Positions 23,521 through 35,012 of a stretch of DNA of 64,000 bases are shown here, piece after piece; positions within the stretch are counted from its first letter, which is position 1, and each line of letters opens with the position of its first letter. The stretch covers positions 682,001-746,000 of the forward strand of contig NHNW01000012.1 of NCBI GenBank assembly GCA_002786025.1, read 5' to 3'. Origin of the DNA: Zasmidium citrigriseum. Its lineage: Eukaryota; Ascomycota; Dothideomycetes; Mycosphaerellales; Mycosphaerellaceae. The notes under the pieces were generated by a model. That model made no database searches. It was not told the DNA's origin and saw only the letters and a list, made by a program, of their open reading frames with translations. The position numbers were made by a program, and so were the translations under genes.

Positions 23521-23894
23521 GTCTTGTTGGCGGTCGATATACTCAGGGTCAAGTGTCTGGATTGGTTGTGTCGTCGATAAAAGATTCAAAGGAGGGATTG
23601 TGAAGATGCTTTAGAAGGAACGTTACACAAGGCAGGCGTATATATATCAGATCCTGTGGCTATGAACCACCATTGACCATTCGGGCAGTCAAACCTACAT
23701 CCAACAATGCCACCATAGCCACCTACATCAATCTACTTACTAACCAACCACTGAGGCTGAAAGTCGCGGTAAGAATACCAAGAACGGAGAAGATCGGCAT
23801 CAAAGAGAAGAGGTTTCCCAATCGGGCAGGCAATGCGCATTCACATGCGGTCTTGGCGTTGTATTTTCTGAGCTTGCTTCGCCCACTATCTTTC
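23521..23894. promoter_or_regulatory. Upstream region of the PPxY membrane protein gene
   Basis: The 374 bp between this gene's start and the 3' end of the ferritin-like gene, which is on the same strand. Apart from a TATA-like string nothing specific is seen. Confidence 0.45.
23639..23647 (-). promoter_or_regulatory. TATA-like box
   Basis: TATATATAT, about 120 nt upstream of the ATG at 23520, a plausible distance for a fungal TATA element with a leader of 50-90 nt. Assigned from sequence and spacing only. Confidence 0.4.
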
Positions 23895-24892
23895 TCATGA
23901 CATCAAAAGTTCGACTGGTCCGGCCAGCGTACCATATTCGACTAGATATTCGACGCTGTCGAGCTCAACGAAGGTCGTCAAGGCAGCAAAGATGACTCCG
24001 GCAATGTAGCCTCCTGGAATGACCGCAATACCTGTTCCATTCCCTCTCCGGTGGACGGGAAGCAGAATCGGCTTGTCTCCAGGACGATTGTATACCAAGG
24101 CCAGGTACAATGGCTGATCAGGCTGGACTTCAACGACGAAGTCCTTTGGATCCCAGGAAAGACTGACGTTGAGACTCTTTCCGATATGCGGATTTCGAAA
24201 GTCGACCTCCAGCTTCGGAGCGATGGGATACGCAAGAGGTTCTGGACAGGCCTGGATCCATTTCTGGATGAGACTCCATGCCCATTCAGGCGAGACGGAA
24301 GTGTCGTAGATGGTTGGCGCAGATATTGCTCCAGCTTGCATGCGCATGTAAGTGTCGTGGCGAGCTTCAGTCGTGGCAGTACTCGCGATGAACTGCTGGA
24401 GAGCCTTATTATTCTCGATAGCCTACCCATTCCACCATTAGCAAGAACGATCACATCGAAGGAGGAGCTCCTAACCTTCACACCACCCAACCAAGCCCCA
24501 ACACCCACAATCCCCACCTCCCTCGCCAAATCCACCCAACTCCCCGGCCCCGAAAACGCAACATCATACTCACACTCCGCTACCACCGGCGGCACTCCAG
24601 CTTTGTTCAGAATAGAATGAAAGTTTGCCACAGCCGCAGCTTTCTCAATCGCAATCCCACAGACATTCTCCCAGGTGCCTGCGTCGAAACCCGCGGATTC
24701 GAAGTCTGAGGTGGTGAATTTGGAGCAGCCTTGGGTGTAGATGTAGCTTTCGAGGTGCGAGACGAAGAGGAGGAGGCGGGTGGTGTTGTAGTCGGCTCTG
24801 GTGATGGAGAAGGGGGCAGAGGTGTTTGTGAGGAGGTTGAGGGGAGCGGCGGATGCGAGGGCCAACAGTGTGAAGAGCGTGAGGAACAGCAT
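23895..24892 (-). CDS. Secreted ferritin-like domain protein (Rds1-like)
   Basis: Exons 24892-24476 and 24422-23895 (53-nt intron GTTAGG...GCTAAT...GGTAG) give 314 residues. The start has a clean signal peptide (MLFLTLFTLLALASAAP). The mature part has ITRADYNTTRLLLFVSHLES, TQGCSKFTTSDFESAGF, VPPVVAECEYDVAF and, from exon 2, AIENNKALQQFIASTATTEA followed by RHDTYMRMQAGA. This is the pattern of the fungal ferritin-like (Ferritin_2/Rds1) family: helical-bundle proteins in which Glu and His may bind metal. HLES and EARH are candidate ligand positions, but not all canonical ligands are evident. Secreted stress or cell-surface role is inferred from relatives. Confidence 0.82.
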
Positions 24893-25403
24893 CTTGTCTT
24901 TGCGGTATCGAAGCGTGATTTGGGTGGGTTTGTTGATCTTGAGGGAGACGGGAAGTATGGTCAGAGGCTCCTACCTGGTAAAGGCCGTGAGAGATGGAAG
25001 TCACGAGTCGTGGTTTCCTCCTGCAGTCATTAGCAGTCGAATCCATCAAATCCTGAGGGAGACATCACTCACTCACCCGAAGAAAGACCTGAGTATCACC
25101 AACGCTCATGTCCTCAACTTGGTCATCTTCCAGTGTAACCTTACACAACATCGGCCACCCATCCCGTTCCTGTCAATGCACCATCCCGTCGCACCTGGCT
25201 CCCGCCAGATCACAGAAGACAAAGCAGGTACCCACATCCGCGATGCAAAATCACACGTTGTATCTCATTTCGGCTCTATACATATGCTACTGTTACAAGC
25301 AAACCCCATTCATCGGCAACAAATCCACCATCGTCGCCTTCCTTATTCGTTAAGGGTATCTTCATATGAAATAGTCTCGTGTTTGCGTTTGTGTGTAGTA
25401 GGA
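24893..25403. other. Intergenic region between two minus-strand genes
   Basis: Promoter of the ferritin-like gene and 3' UTR of the next gene. No coding potential is supported. Confidence 0.45.
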
Positions 25404-27103
25404 TTACAACGCCAGTCCAACCTGATTTGGATGATCCGGCCACTTGATCGCCTGATCCGGCTCGTTGTTCTCATCGACAGTCGACGGTGGCGAGATGGGC
25501 GTCATGCGGGATTCCGCTGTCAGAGATCGACTGTGCGTCTTCGACATGGGCGATGACGTTGCTGTGAACGCCGGTGACTCCAGGTCGGTGGTGCTCGTGC
25601 ACAGAGAAGTTTCTGAAACGGCGCGGTGGCGCACGGGTGGAGCGCATGTGTAGAACTGTTCTTGGGGTGGGTTGTTGTTCGAAGTAGTCGGCGCTGGGGT
25701 CGAAGAGGATGAGGAGGACCAGAGATTTGTGAGCCAGCCTGTTACTCGGGAGCTTGGTCGCCGGATTGGGAGGCGACCTGATTCAACGATGCTTGGATCA
25801 GGCATGGAGACAAAGGGTCGTGAGAGTCGTGATTTGATGGGTGTGACGGGGGAGAAGGTCTTTTCTGTCGGGCCTGCGACCTCTTCTGGTCGAGACATTG
25901 ATGTTGTGACAGAGATCAGAGGTCTTGAGAAGGCAGAGCCGATATCTGTCAAAGTCTCTGACCTTGCTCTCACGGCCATCTTTGGAGCCACTGCAGCGAC
26001 ATGGCCCTCGCCAGTAGGACTCTGTGGGCGTGCAGACTCAGCTCTGCGTTCCTCGACAATGGTGTTGAGTTCCAGAATTTCCTTGTCGACGTTCAAATCC
26101 GCACTGCCGCCAGACCCCTTCTGACTCGATCGTTTCCTCTTCAGCCGTATCCTCTCATTCGAAGGTCTCGAAGATATAGTAGTCGCATTAGAAGAGCTCG
26201 ACTCCAACGCCTGTCGTCTCAGAGACCGCATGGAGCTAGATGAAGATTGCGTCGACAAGGGCGGCCTAGTCGGAGTCTGTACTTTTGTATCCAGAATTAT
26301 TTGGCCCCTCTCGTTCACGCCCGTAGCAGGCTCATTGGACCGTGCACTCTCACTGAGCTGTTGACATCGCTCAAAGGGCGTTCCACGAGAAGCCCTATAC
26401 GAGTTTCGGATGTTTGTCGTGTCTTCCATCAGTCCATCGGCTGACCGCGACAAACGATTGCCAGCGGGATCGATTCCAAGAGGGTCCGGGGTATGTTCCC
26501 TCAGCACGACGGGACTCAATTGCAGCGGCACCAGCGAACGACGTTGCTTCTCGGTGTACTCCAAGCGTCTGAAATCGGTCGGTCGTCCGATACTGATGCG
26601 TTTCGGTAGTGTCGTGGAGCTTTTCTGGCGGGAATGCAACGACATCTTGCCGAGTAAAGGACTACTTCCGCCGAAATCCAAAGGCTTAATCGAAGGGGGA
26701 CGTTCAGAGATGGGACGGACCAGATCATCATCGTTGAAAGCGGCCTCAATCCCCTTATCATTATTTTCACCAGCGGGCGTGGTATGTGTTGAGGAGGGCA
26801 AGGGCCTCAGTGGCGTAGGCTGTTCGTTCCATGCGGTGTTTCGGGCGGTCGTCGCTGCAACCACGAATCAGTACACAACATTCAATCGATCCCAAAATAA
26901 CCGCGTCTGCATGACATTGAAAAATCCATCCGCATGTCATGCACGCCACGGTTGCGCGATAATAGAATTATAGCTCAGAACGTACGTCTAGAAATCTTTT
27001 GCTTTTCGATCGGGTGTTCGTCTTCGTCGAGGGCTGCCCAGCAGCACAGCAAGGCGGCCAGCCAGCCTTGATAGTGGCCATCGTCGGCGACGAAGAGGCC
27101 CAT
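25404..27103 (-). CDS. Hypothetical disordered Ser/Arg/Pro-rich protein with short hydrophobic N-terminus
   Basis: Exons 27103-26986 and 26854-25404 (131-nt intron, GTACGT...TTGCAG) give 522 residues. The first exon reads MGLFVADDGHYQGWLAALLC and then CWAALDEDEHPIEKQKIS, which looks conserved rather than random, and joins in frame to PTTARNTAWNEQPTPLRPLP. The remainder is low-complexity and phosphorylatable (many RxxS and SP sites), with a run of serines and a basic segment (RLKRKRSSQKGS) that might be a nuclear signal. RVTGWLTNLWSSSSSSTP, near residue 400, is the only aromatic-rich patch and may be a binding motif. No enzyme domain is visible and I do not recognise the family. Confidence 0.72.
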
Positions 27104-28994
27104 TGACCTCGGTAGGTTAGGGTATCATGAATGCAGAATATAGAAAGAAATGTCAATGCGAGCCGCCGGTATTATGAAGCAAGTGCAGAAAAGGAGGATT
27201 GGAGGTGTTACACGAGAGAGAAGAACGCACGAGCAACGAAAGAAGAAGGGTATAGAGAAAGAAGAACAGGGAATTAGGAAGAGAGTGTATGCACGTCTGC
27301 GCTGGCGCTCACACCCTCAAAAGGCAGTGCAATGCTCGCTGCCCACTGCCAGGACCGAGCCAAACGAGGCCAGAGCAGAAGCAGATGGCATGTGCTCGTC
27401 CTCACCATCTCATTTCGTCAGCGAAAGGCGCTCGAGGAAAGGCAAGGCCGCTCGCGTCTGAAACCCATGCGCCGGCTCCCTCAATTCACCGCACGGACAA
27501 ATCACATCGCGGCGTCGTGGCAGTCGTTCACTGGGCGCAAGCGAAAGCAGAAGAGTCCAGCAGGCTGGCCTAACGCTGTCGAAGGTGCAGATGGCAGAGC
27601 GAAGCAAGAGAGGATTGGACCTGCACGCCAAGCTTTCCGTTGAAAGCCGCTCTGTGAAACTTGATTGGCCACGTCAAAATTTAGTGGAGGCCCGCCCGTT
27701 CACTCACTCACGCCCGTTTCTCTGCGTGAGTGGTTACCAACAGCTGCAACTACCGCCCCTACTCTTTAGCCATCGCCAGGCGTGAAATCCTCCATCTCAT
27801 CCATCCATTGGAATTCTCCAATCCCGTTTGATCTCCTCGTACCTGCTAAAAACGTCCATCATAGACATCCCCAACTGAAACCGGCGGTCAACGAGGCGCT
27901 CGGTCGAAAGATCCAAAGGAACCGGGTACGTGTATTCTTGGGATGGGACGCACCCCACGATCTGGAACCGCAGTCAATAACAGCGCGCAAGTAAGATAGG
28001 GGCATCCCAGCCACTCTAGACAAGGTACATGGCGTCAAAGATTGCTGTTGCCAAACTCAATTTACCGCAGCAGCCACTTTCCGCTATCATGAAACTGCCA
28101 CATGGTCCCCGGCAGAAGGATACCTTATGAATTGAAAGCAACCAGTCATATTCGCACACGCTATCCTACATCTCTGTTCAATGCCCACTTGGAATCAACT
28201 TTTCCAAAACACCGCAGGTTCTGGAACGACAACCTTCGCACCACACACCCATTGATCAACCTGCTATAGCCACCGATGATCGCATATACCCCGTTCATCG
28301 GCACTTCGCATCTCATCGGTGCAACCAGCAAGCAGTGCAACGCAACACAAGTCGGTCCATCGCCAACAATGCCGAACTTGACATGTCATGCAACACGCAC
28401 CCAGCGCCACGCTTCGCTCCGAAGTGCAATTTGCAAAAGCACATGTATAAAAGCCACCGCCGCATCTGACATCTGAAACACATGCATCCGCCGCGTACCA
28501 AACACTGCAAGAGAGGCTTCGGCCCTGCAGGTTCGAATTATTGGAAGGTCCAATGCTGCATATCACTTCCTTCTGCTCCGCTGTCTTCGACGCCGTCGTA
28601 GTGGTAAGTCTGATGAGGGAATCTTCTGCAATCATGCCCGAGGCCATCACCACCGTTGCGCGTCTGTTCTTCTGTACATGCCGTGCAACCCTTCCAGAAA
28701 TGATGGCCGCACATGTGCTCGCTCCCGATGGAATGTGATCAATCGGATTACAGCCGCAGGCCAAGGCGTAAGAGAATCATGCACCGCGCTCATCATATGC
28801 AGAAAAGCCCATGTCCATAACAATGATCATGTCGGTACACGTTGCCCATGCCACTGCGCCATCTGCTTCGCAAGTGTTTGAGAACATGCGAAGTCCCGCT
28901 CACGCAATGCAATACCGGGATACGAATATCACCGCAAAGGCCATCTAGATGCCGACGCTTCTTTTTTCCCAGGAACCCGGAATCATGCCAGCAA
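27104..28994. other. Intergenic region, 1.9 kb
   Basis: Lies between two minus-strand genes: promoter of the disordered protein on the left side and 3' end of SEC7 on the right. A cysteine-rich frame at 28264-28764 starts at TTG, not ATG, and is treated as chance. A TATAAAA at 28445 on the plus strand has no gene behind it. Nothing else supported. Confidence 0.45.
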
Positions 28995-31900
28995 TCACCG
29001 ACTATGCTTGCTGCCCCTTCTGGGCCCGAACACCGTCGCGCGAGGACTTGTCGGCGTAATCATCGGCACCTCAGGCATCTTCTCAATCCCCAACTTGACC
29101 TCGCAAACCCTCTGCCACAGTCCTTGCACTGCGCGCTGCAGTTCAGGTCCCATATCGCGGTTCATCAAACCCACCGCAAGCGGCGCAAAAGTCTCGATAT
29201 GCTTCTCAAATTCCGCATCAGGGAAAGAGGTGTACCCTTCCAAAACGTCAATCACCACAGGTCTCCAGGTCACAATGTTCCTTTGCTGCGTCTCTTCATC
29301 GAGGGAAATGTACGACGCGATGATGTCGCTGCAGAGAGGAATCAATGCAGCCTCGGTCTGTGGTCGTGACGCCGCCCGCTCGTCGGATTGGTCTGCGTAC
29401 ATGCGCAGCAAGATGAGGACATAGACGCTAGCACTGCCGGATTCTTGCTTCAGCAGGTTGGGTGGCTGTTTCATGAACCCTTCTCTGAACAGCCTCGTCC
29501 GAAGCTCACGATCCTCATTGAAGCGTTTGGCGAAGTGGTAGGACTTCTTGAGGAGTGCCATCAAACGCAACAGGAGATGGGAGGGTATCGACGCGTAAAC
29601 GGCGTCGTTGTTGAACAGTTCCGAGACGGTCTCGATCATCAGCAGTTGCAGAACACACTTAGTGATGATCTGGTTGAAGTAGCGCCTTCGCGCCGCTGTT
29701 ACCACGATCGGTGCTTGCTGCTTCGGCGGTGGTGATGCAAAGTCTTCCAACTCGGATTGTTTTCTCGGTGCAGGAGATGGACTCCGCTCTTCACCCTCAG
29801 ACAGCGACAAGCTTGTCGATGTATCCGTCCGCAGCATCGCCGATGTCCCATCGCCGTTCAAAGTGGCGCTGTCGCTGTCGAAGCCGTTGATCTTCAACGC
29901 ATTCGCTGAAGCTATCGAACCACCATCATCCATGATTGAAGGTGTCTTTGGCGTCTCGTGGCCGTTGGAGTAAGAGCTGTCTTTCTGATATGAAGACGAT
30001 GTTGCGGCCGAGAAGAGCTCTTTCGCTTCCGTCCTCGCGAACAAGTCAACGAAGGCACCGACGATCTTCTCCCAATGGTCAGGAGTAAACTTTTTGACGT
30101 TCTGCAGGATAAGCTGTTGCAGACAGTTGCTTCCGATGCGTGCCAAGGTGTCGTTCTCCTGGCAAATACACAGAGCAAGCAGGTCCAAGAATCGATCGAG
30201 CATATACTCCAAGCTGTCGAAGAAATGCGTGAACAAGGTAATCATGTTCCTCAGAGCCTGTATGAGGGTCGTGGAGAGCCAGACCGACAACTCTTCATGG
30301 TTAATAGCCTCGTGGTTGATAGCCTTCCGATCCTTCAAGACCATGAAGATTGGGTACAGCAGTTGCCGCCACAGAGTATCCCAGAAGTCTCGCGGAAAAT
30401 CTCCGCCGTACTTCGTGAGGGTGTCGAAGAGGTAGTTCAGCGCTCGAGAGCGCACTTCGAGGTCCTCGCCAGTCATGAGTACATCATGGAATGCGAAAAG
30501 CACTGGGAACCAGTACTGCTCTTCTTGCGTCTGGCGCGTCGGCTGTTTGGGGATTCCATCGGCTTGAGGAGCATCCTTGGCGCCGGCTGCCTTCTGTGAC
30601 AGTGGGCATTCAGGTGTTCGAAGCATCTTCGGCACTGTCGACTTGAGCGTCTCAATGGCTTGCAGGCTCTTCTTCTGAAACTTTTGGTTCTTGCTGAACT
30701 CGGTCAAGCAGACAACCAAGTCAGCGAATGCACCCTGCGAGATGACAACGCCAAATCGCTCGTTGTAGACCTGAGTGACATTGTCGAAGGCCAGATTGAC
30801 AATGGCCTCGTAAGGCTCTCGCGCTGCGACAGTGAACACGCCAAACATCGTCCTCCACCCAGAACGGATCATGTCGCCACGAGCTTGAATCATCTGGATG
30901 AGACATCTCAAGACCATGTCTTTGACAGCGACCTGCGAAGCATTGCTCAAGATCAGCTCAAATGGCTTGAGGAAGTCCTTTTGAAAGTTGAAGCCGGGCA
31001 ATTCTCCAATCTCCATGAAGCGCATGCTGAGTTGCCGGAGACTGTTGAGCGCGAAGAACACGACATGAGTGTTGTTGTGGCAGCCGACCTCGATGAAATG
31101 TTGGCCAAGCACTTGCCAGATATTTGTCCACTCGAATCGGACACGGAGCATGTTGTATCCAGAAATTTCCACCAGCTTCTGAAGACTGTATGTGCGTGGC
31201 GATTCTGATAGCCCTGAGGACTGAATCTCCTGCCAGCTGACTTGGGTAAGGGCCCTTACGAAGTCCACGATAGCCTCGCCGGTCAAGTTCGCTGTGTTCG
31301 TGAAGATGCGATCGACGCCGCGAATCATATCCGCGCTCCTGGACTCTTCGGCGATCTCTGCCTGGTATGCACCGCTGGCACCTGCCCGGTTGGTAGGTCT
31401 TCTTGCCATTTGCATACTTCTTCGGCCTCCACCATTGACCGAGGGACTTTGAGGCACGTTTTGTGCCTTGAGGACGTCTGGAATGGCGCCTTCTTCGACA
31501 CCACTGGAAATCAGCTGGAATCGGTCAAGCTGTGAGATGCAAGTCAGGATGTCCCGCCAACTCTCTTTGAGGTAGTTGCCTTCGGTGTAGGCGACGTCGA
31601 GCAGAGTCCGCAGGGCCTCGACGTTCTTGGCCTTCATCTCTGACAGGTTGTATAGATTCGTTCCCCGTCCCAGACTCGATACGAAAGCCTGCCGTGGGTC
31701 CTCGAGATTGAAGATGCAGGCAATCCGAATCGCAAACTTCTGGCCTTCCATGCAAAGGCGTATGGTCTCAAGGTTCTGCGTCTCCTGTGCCGAGCCAGAA
31801 AGTGCAGTCAAGAAGCTCATCCAAGTCACGTCGAACATTGGGCCAACGTGCTTTGACGAGCTGGCTGTGAGGAACCTGCCTTTGCTAGCTGCCATCGCAG

Positions 31901-34900
31901 CTGGACCTCCGGCTCGTTTCTGGGCACGCAAAAGGCTCTTGAATAGCTGTTCAGTCCTGTTGCTCATCTCTTCGCTAGCCTGCGCATACGCTTCCCTTTG
32001 AAGGTCACGTCCAACGTTGGCAAGCGTATTGACAAGGCCGCTAGGCTGTTGAGGTAGCATGCCCAGATTGGCTGCGTTCTCCCGTTCTGAATCCAGGACA
32101 ATCTCGTTTTGAGCAATCTCATCGAAGATACCTTGTAGATACTCGTCTGGCAAACTCTGACCGTCGTTGATTCCGCGGTTGTTCTTGATGAAGTCCTCAA
32201 TTGTCATTCGCTGCTTCACTTGACCCGAATGCTGGTCAGTGTTAAGCATGATGACACTGAAGGCCAGGACGTAGGCGGTGTCGGCATTGGCGAAAGCGTT
32301 CGGATTGCAGGTCGTGTACCTTTCAGCAAATTTCAGCATCAGACGATCAATCTTCTGTGCTTCTCCTGGCAGACGGAACGACTGGAGGAATCTCCTCACT
32401 GCATCGACAAAGCGCATTCGTGTAAAGTCGATGCCATCAACAAATGCATGCATAATCTTGATGTTCTCCTCGTCGCCCTCGCCAAGGTATTCTCCCAAAG
32501 ACTTCTTGTTGATGCGCTCGTTGTTGAGCATAAAGGAAGCAATGGCAGATGGCTCGGACGAAGGAATGAAGCCTTCAGATATCAGCATCTTGATACCACG
32601 CTTTGGCTTGAAGTTGAAGGCACGGATGGCGTTGTTCAACGCGGTCTTCCTTTGCTTGATTTTCTCAAGTTCAGCAGGATCGTCCTCGGCAATAGGCGTG
32701 TCAGTGGGTGCCAGCCCTGGAGTTGGAGGTGGAATGCCATCAATCGAAGCGCCACTAGCACCAGCTTCTCCTCGAGTATCCAGACTTTCCCGCATGTCTT
32801 CTACTGAGTATCGTTGATCGCCCTCAGGCGCCGGAGCAGGAGCTTCTGCTGCGCTTTGTCGACTCCAGTTGACCATGCTCCTCAGAGTTTCGACCAAGCA
32901 TTCCAGGCCCTGCATCTTCATGGCATACTCTGGAGGGAAGGCTTGCTCCCCTTCGTTTGGCTGGTTCATGTTGGCGGTTGCCAGGCTCGGCGGTAGGGTA
33001 CCTCTTTCTCGCCAGTCGTGCAGAGGGCTATTCTGCTTTGTGACGCTGTCGAGATAGGCTTGTTGCTGCAGTCCGTTGACTGCCACTGGCTGGCTAGCCA
33101 CCCTACTGACATGCTCGATCATGCGTTGATACATGTTGTCCAATGCCTGTCTGTCGCAGTCGTAATTGAGATATATCTCAACCAGCGCTTTTGGATCTGA
33201 TCCGATCCTTGCAAAGATGCGTTGAATAATGTAGCTCTTCTGCCATCCAGGAGCAGCTCGCTTATCCAGAATGGCGATATAAATCTCCTTCAGGAAGACC
33301 TCCAACTCGCGTTTCAGTGGAGACCTGAGGTATTTCACCATGAGCCAGAAGATCTCAGACGACACCTCAAAGACCTTGTTGACATTGCTCGCGCCGTTCC
33401 TGCTCAAGCTCAAGCAAAGATACTGCTTGATGGCCTGAGTAAAGCCCGTCGGGTCGCCATTTGATGAGCTTCGTATCGTTGCCAGCGGGGAGGTGAACAC
33501 AATGTTGTGGTTGAACAAGACTGTGTGAATGATGTGCAAGCTGAGCAGTTTCGATCGCATGCCTTGCGATTTGATATCGACTGCATCCTCGATTCGCAGT
33601 GCTTTCGTAGACAGCTTGCACATTGCACGGAAGATCAAGAAGGCGTCCTTGATGTAGATCTCGTCTTCCTCGTCATCTTCCGTGACGGCCTCGCTGCCTT
33701 CCCCTTGAACGGTGATCGATGGTATTTCGTTGCCTGACCCTGATCGTGATGGACGCTTGGTGTGCTTCTTAGCCCGTGAGACCGTTGTAGGCGCAGTATC
33801 CGTTATCCTGGCGTCGTCAAAAGATCGACGAGTTTCAAAGGTCTGCAATGTCATCTTTGGCTGCGCATCCTTCTCTTCAGATGGTGTGGCCACTTCTGGG
33901 ACTGATGGGGTCTCGTCACCAGGTGCATTCGACGACACGTCTGAGTGTGCATCTGTTGCTCCGTTTGCCAGGCCATTCGCAGATGAGCCCACCCTAGCTG
34001 CTTTGCTGGCCAATCTGGTCTTTACCCTCTCAAATACAGTGCCAACCATCTGCATCAATGTGCCCTGTGCAATCTGCTGATTTGCACTGCTCTTGCTCAG
34101 CAAGAAGATGTTGTATGTCTGCCGTACGCTCTTAAGCAAGCCAGCACCATGCACCACAATCTTATCATTCAAAATCGCCGCCAACAAGCTCTTGATGATT
34201 TGCATTTGCACCTCTGCAGGTGTCGCCTCGCCCTGGAAACAATCGCATATTGTATCGATGGCTCTTTCGATCAATGGCACCCTCGGCGGTTGAGGCGCCT
34301 CATCTTGCGATTCGGACACAGCGGGCGCGGAGAAGTACGAATAGCTGATCAACTTTCCAATGCAGTCCAACGCCGTCGTCACCACCGATACGGTCGAGGC
34401 TTCGGTAGCCAGGTTTAGAGGTTCAAACATGATCTCGGGGTTTATTTGTGATGCATCGCCTTGGGCGCTCCTGATTGCTGACAGTGCTCGCTGGGTTGAG
34501 TCCAGGAGAGCCTTTCTCTTTCTTGCATCTTTCGAAGCTGCGATACTTTCGAGCGCAGATACCACAAACACCATGCTACTCCTCGTTGATCGCGCAGATG
34601 ATCTCGTGGTGGTAGTTGAGGTCGAATCGGTCCGCTGACGAGACGTGTCTATTGTAGGGGTGGATGTCTCTGTGGCCGGTTGCGACATTGGAGCTGGCGA
34701 GGATGTCGAATTGGTCGGCGGTTCCGCAGCAGACTCTGCAGTGGGTTCGCTGGCCTCATCATGCGGTATATCCTCATTGTCGATGTGCTGCTGAGATTCC
34801 TCCTTTACCTCAGGCTCCTCATCTTCTCCTGTCTCCTGAGACGCATTTGAATTATGCGCAACAGCTTCTCCATTCTGATCCACTACCGCAGCAGTAGGCT

Positions 34901-35012
34901 CCGTCTCATGATCGTCCTCCATGTCCTCTGGCGTCTGTTCTGTTATTGTCGCGGCATCTTCACGTGCTGGCAGCTCCTCCGGGGAAACCGCTGCCTGCGG
35001 ATCTTCGGCCAT
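28995..35012 (-). CDS. SEC7: Sec7-type guanine nucleotide exchange factor for ARF GTPases (BIG/Sec7)
   Basis: One uninterrupted frame of 2005 residues (yeast Sec7 is 2009), starting at ATG 35012. The N-terminal 150 residues are acidic and disordered. The DCB/HUS regions follow, with the HUS-type block EIFWLMVKYLRSPLKRELEV near residue 555. The Sec7 catalytic domain runs about 840-1025: FNFKPKRGIKMLISEGF, FLQSFRLPGEAQKIDRLMLK with the catalytic glutamate at about residue 884, and AFSVIMLNTDQHSGQVKQRM. The C-terminal HDS regions contain GHNN-like helical repeats such as WTNIWQVLGQHFIEVGCHNN. It activates ARF at the trans-Golgi for vesicle budding and is essential in yeast. The absence of introns in a 6-kb gene is notable for this locus. 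Confidence 0.96.
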   Translation of the reverse strand: MAEDPQAAVSPEELPAREDAATITEQTPEDMEDDHETEPTAAVVDQNGEAVAHNSNASQETGEDEEPEVKEESQQHIDNEDIPHDEASEPTAESAAEPPTNSTSSPAPMSQPATETSTPTIDTSRQRTDSTSTTTTRSSARSTRSSMVFVVSALESIAASKDARKRKALLDSTQRALSAIRSAQGDASQINPEIMFEPLNLATEASTVSVVTTALDCIGKLISYSYFSAPAVSESQDEAPQPPRVPLIERAIDTICDCFQGEATPAEVQMQIIKSLLAAILNDKIVVHGAGLLKSVRQTYNIFLLSKSSANQQIAQGTLMQMVGTVFERVKTRLASKAARVGSSANGLANGATDAHSDVSSNAPGDETPSVPEVATPSEEKDAQPKMTLQTFETRRSFDDARITDTAPTTVSRAKKHTKRPSRSGSGNEIPSITVQGEGSEAVTEDDEEDEIYIKDAFLIFRAMCKLSTKALRIEDAVDIKSQGMRSKLLSLHIIHTVLFNHNIVFTSPLATIRSSSNGDPTGFTQAIKQYLCLSLSRNGASNVNKVFEVSSEIFWLMVKYLRSPLKRELEVFLKEIYIAILDKRAAPGWQKSYIIQRIFARIGSDPKALVEIYLNYDCDRQALDNMYQRMIEHVSRVASQPVAVNGLQQQAYLDSVTKQNSPLHDWRERGTLPPSLATANMNQPNEGEQAFPPEYAMKMQGLECLVETLRSMVNWSRQSAAEAPAPAPEGDQRYSVEDMRESLDTRGEAGASGASIDGIPPPTPGLAPTDTPIAEDDPAELEKIKQRKTALNNAIRAFNFKPKRGIKMLISEGFIPSSEPSAIASFMLNNERINKKSLGEYLGEGDEENIKIMHAFVDGIDFTRMRFVDAVRRFLQSFRLPGEAQKIDRLMLKFAERYTTCNPNAFANADTAYVLAFSVIMLNTDQHSGQVKQRMTIEDFIKNNRGINDGQSLPDEYLQGIFDEIAQNEIVLDSERENAANLGMLPQQPSGLVNTLANVGRDLQREAYAQASEEMSNRTEQLFKSLLRAQKRAGGPAAMAASKGRFLTASSSKHVGPMFDVTWMSFLTALSGSAQETQNLETIRLCMEGQKFAIRIACIFNLEDPRQAFVSSLGRGTNLYNLSEMKAKNVEALRTLLDVAYTEGNYLKESWRDILTCISQLDRFQLISSGVEEGAIPDVLKAQNVPQSPSVNGGGRRSMQMARRPTNRAGASGAYQAEIAEESRSADMIRGVDRIFTNTANLTGEAIVDFVRALTQVSWQEIQSSGLSESPRTYSLQKLVEISGYNMLRVRFEWTNIWQVLGQHFIEVGCHNNTHVVFFALNSLRQLSMRFMEIGELPGFNFQKDFLKPFELILSNASQVAVKDMVLRCLIQMIQARGDMIRSGWRTMFGVFTVAAREPYEAIVNLAFDNVTQVYNERFGVVISQGAFADLVVCLTEFSKNQKFQKKSLQAIETLKSTVPKMLRTPECPLSQKAAGAKDAPQADGIPKQPTRQTQEEQYWFPVLFAFHDVLMTGEDLEVRSRALNYLFDTLTKYGGDFPRDFWDTLWRQLLYPIFMVLKDRKAINHEAINHEELSVWLSTTLIQALRNMITLFTHFFDSLEYMLDRFLDLLALCICQENDTLARIGSNCLQQLILQNVKKFTPDHWEKIVGAFVDLFARTEAKELFSAATSSSYQKDSSYSNGHETPKTPSIMDDGGSIASANALKINGFDSDSATLNGDGTSAMLRTDTSTSLSLSEGEERSPSPAPRKQSELEDFASPPPKQQAPIVVTAARRRYFNQIITKCVLQLLMIETVSELFNNDAVYASIPSHLLLRLMALLKKSYHFAKRFNEDRELRTRLFREGFMKQPPNLLKQESGSASVYVLILLRMYADQSDERAASRPQTEAALIPLCSDIIASYISLDEETQQRNIVTWRPVVIDVLEGYTSFPDAEFEKHIETFAPLAVGLMNRDMGPELQRAVQGLWQRVCEVKLGIEKMPEVPMITPTSPRATVFGPRRGSKHSR

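Noticed and set aside
28445..28451. TATAAAA on the plus strand
   Set aside because: No ATG-started gene on that strand follows within a plausible distance.
28264..28764. Cysteine-rich 166-codon minus-strand frame that could be taken for a small secreted effector
   Set aside because: It opens at TTG, has no signal peptide, and its cysteines are spread without a pattern; no splice signals link it to an ATG.
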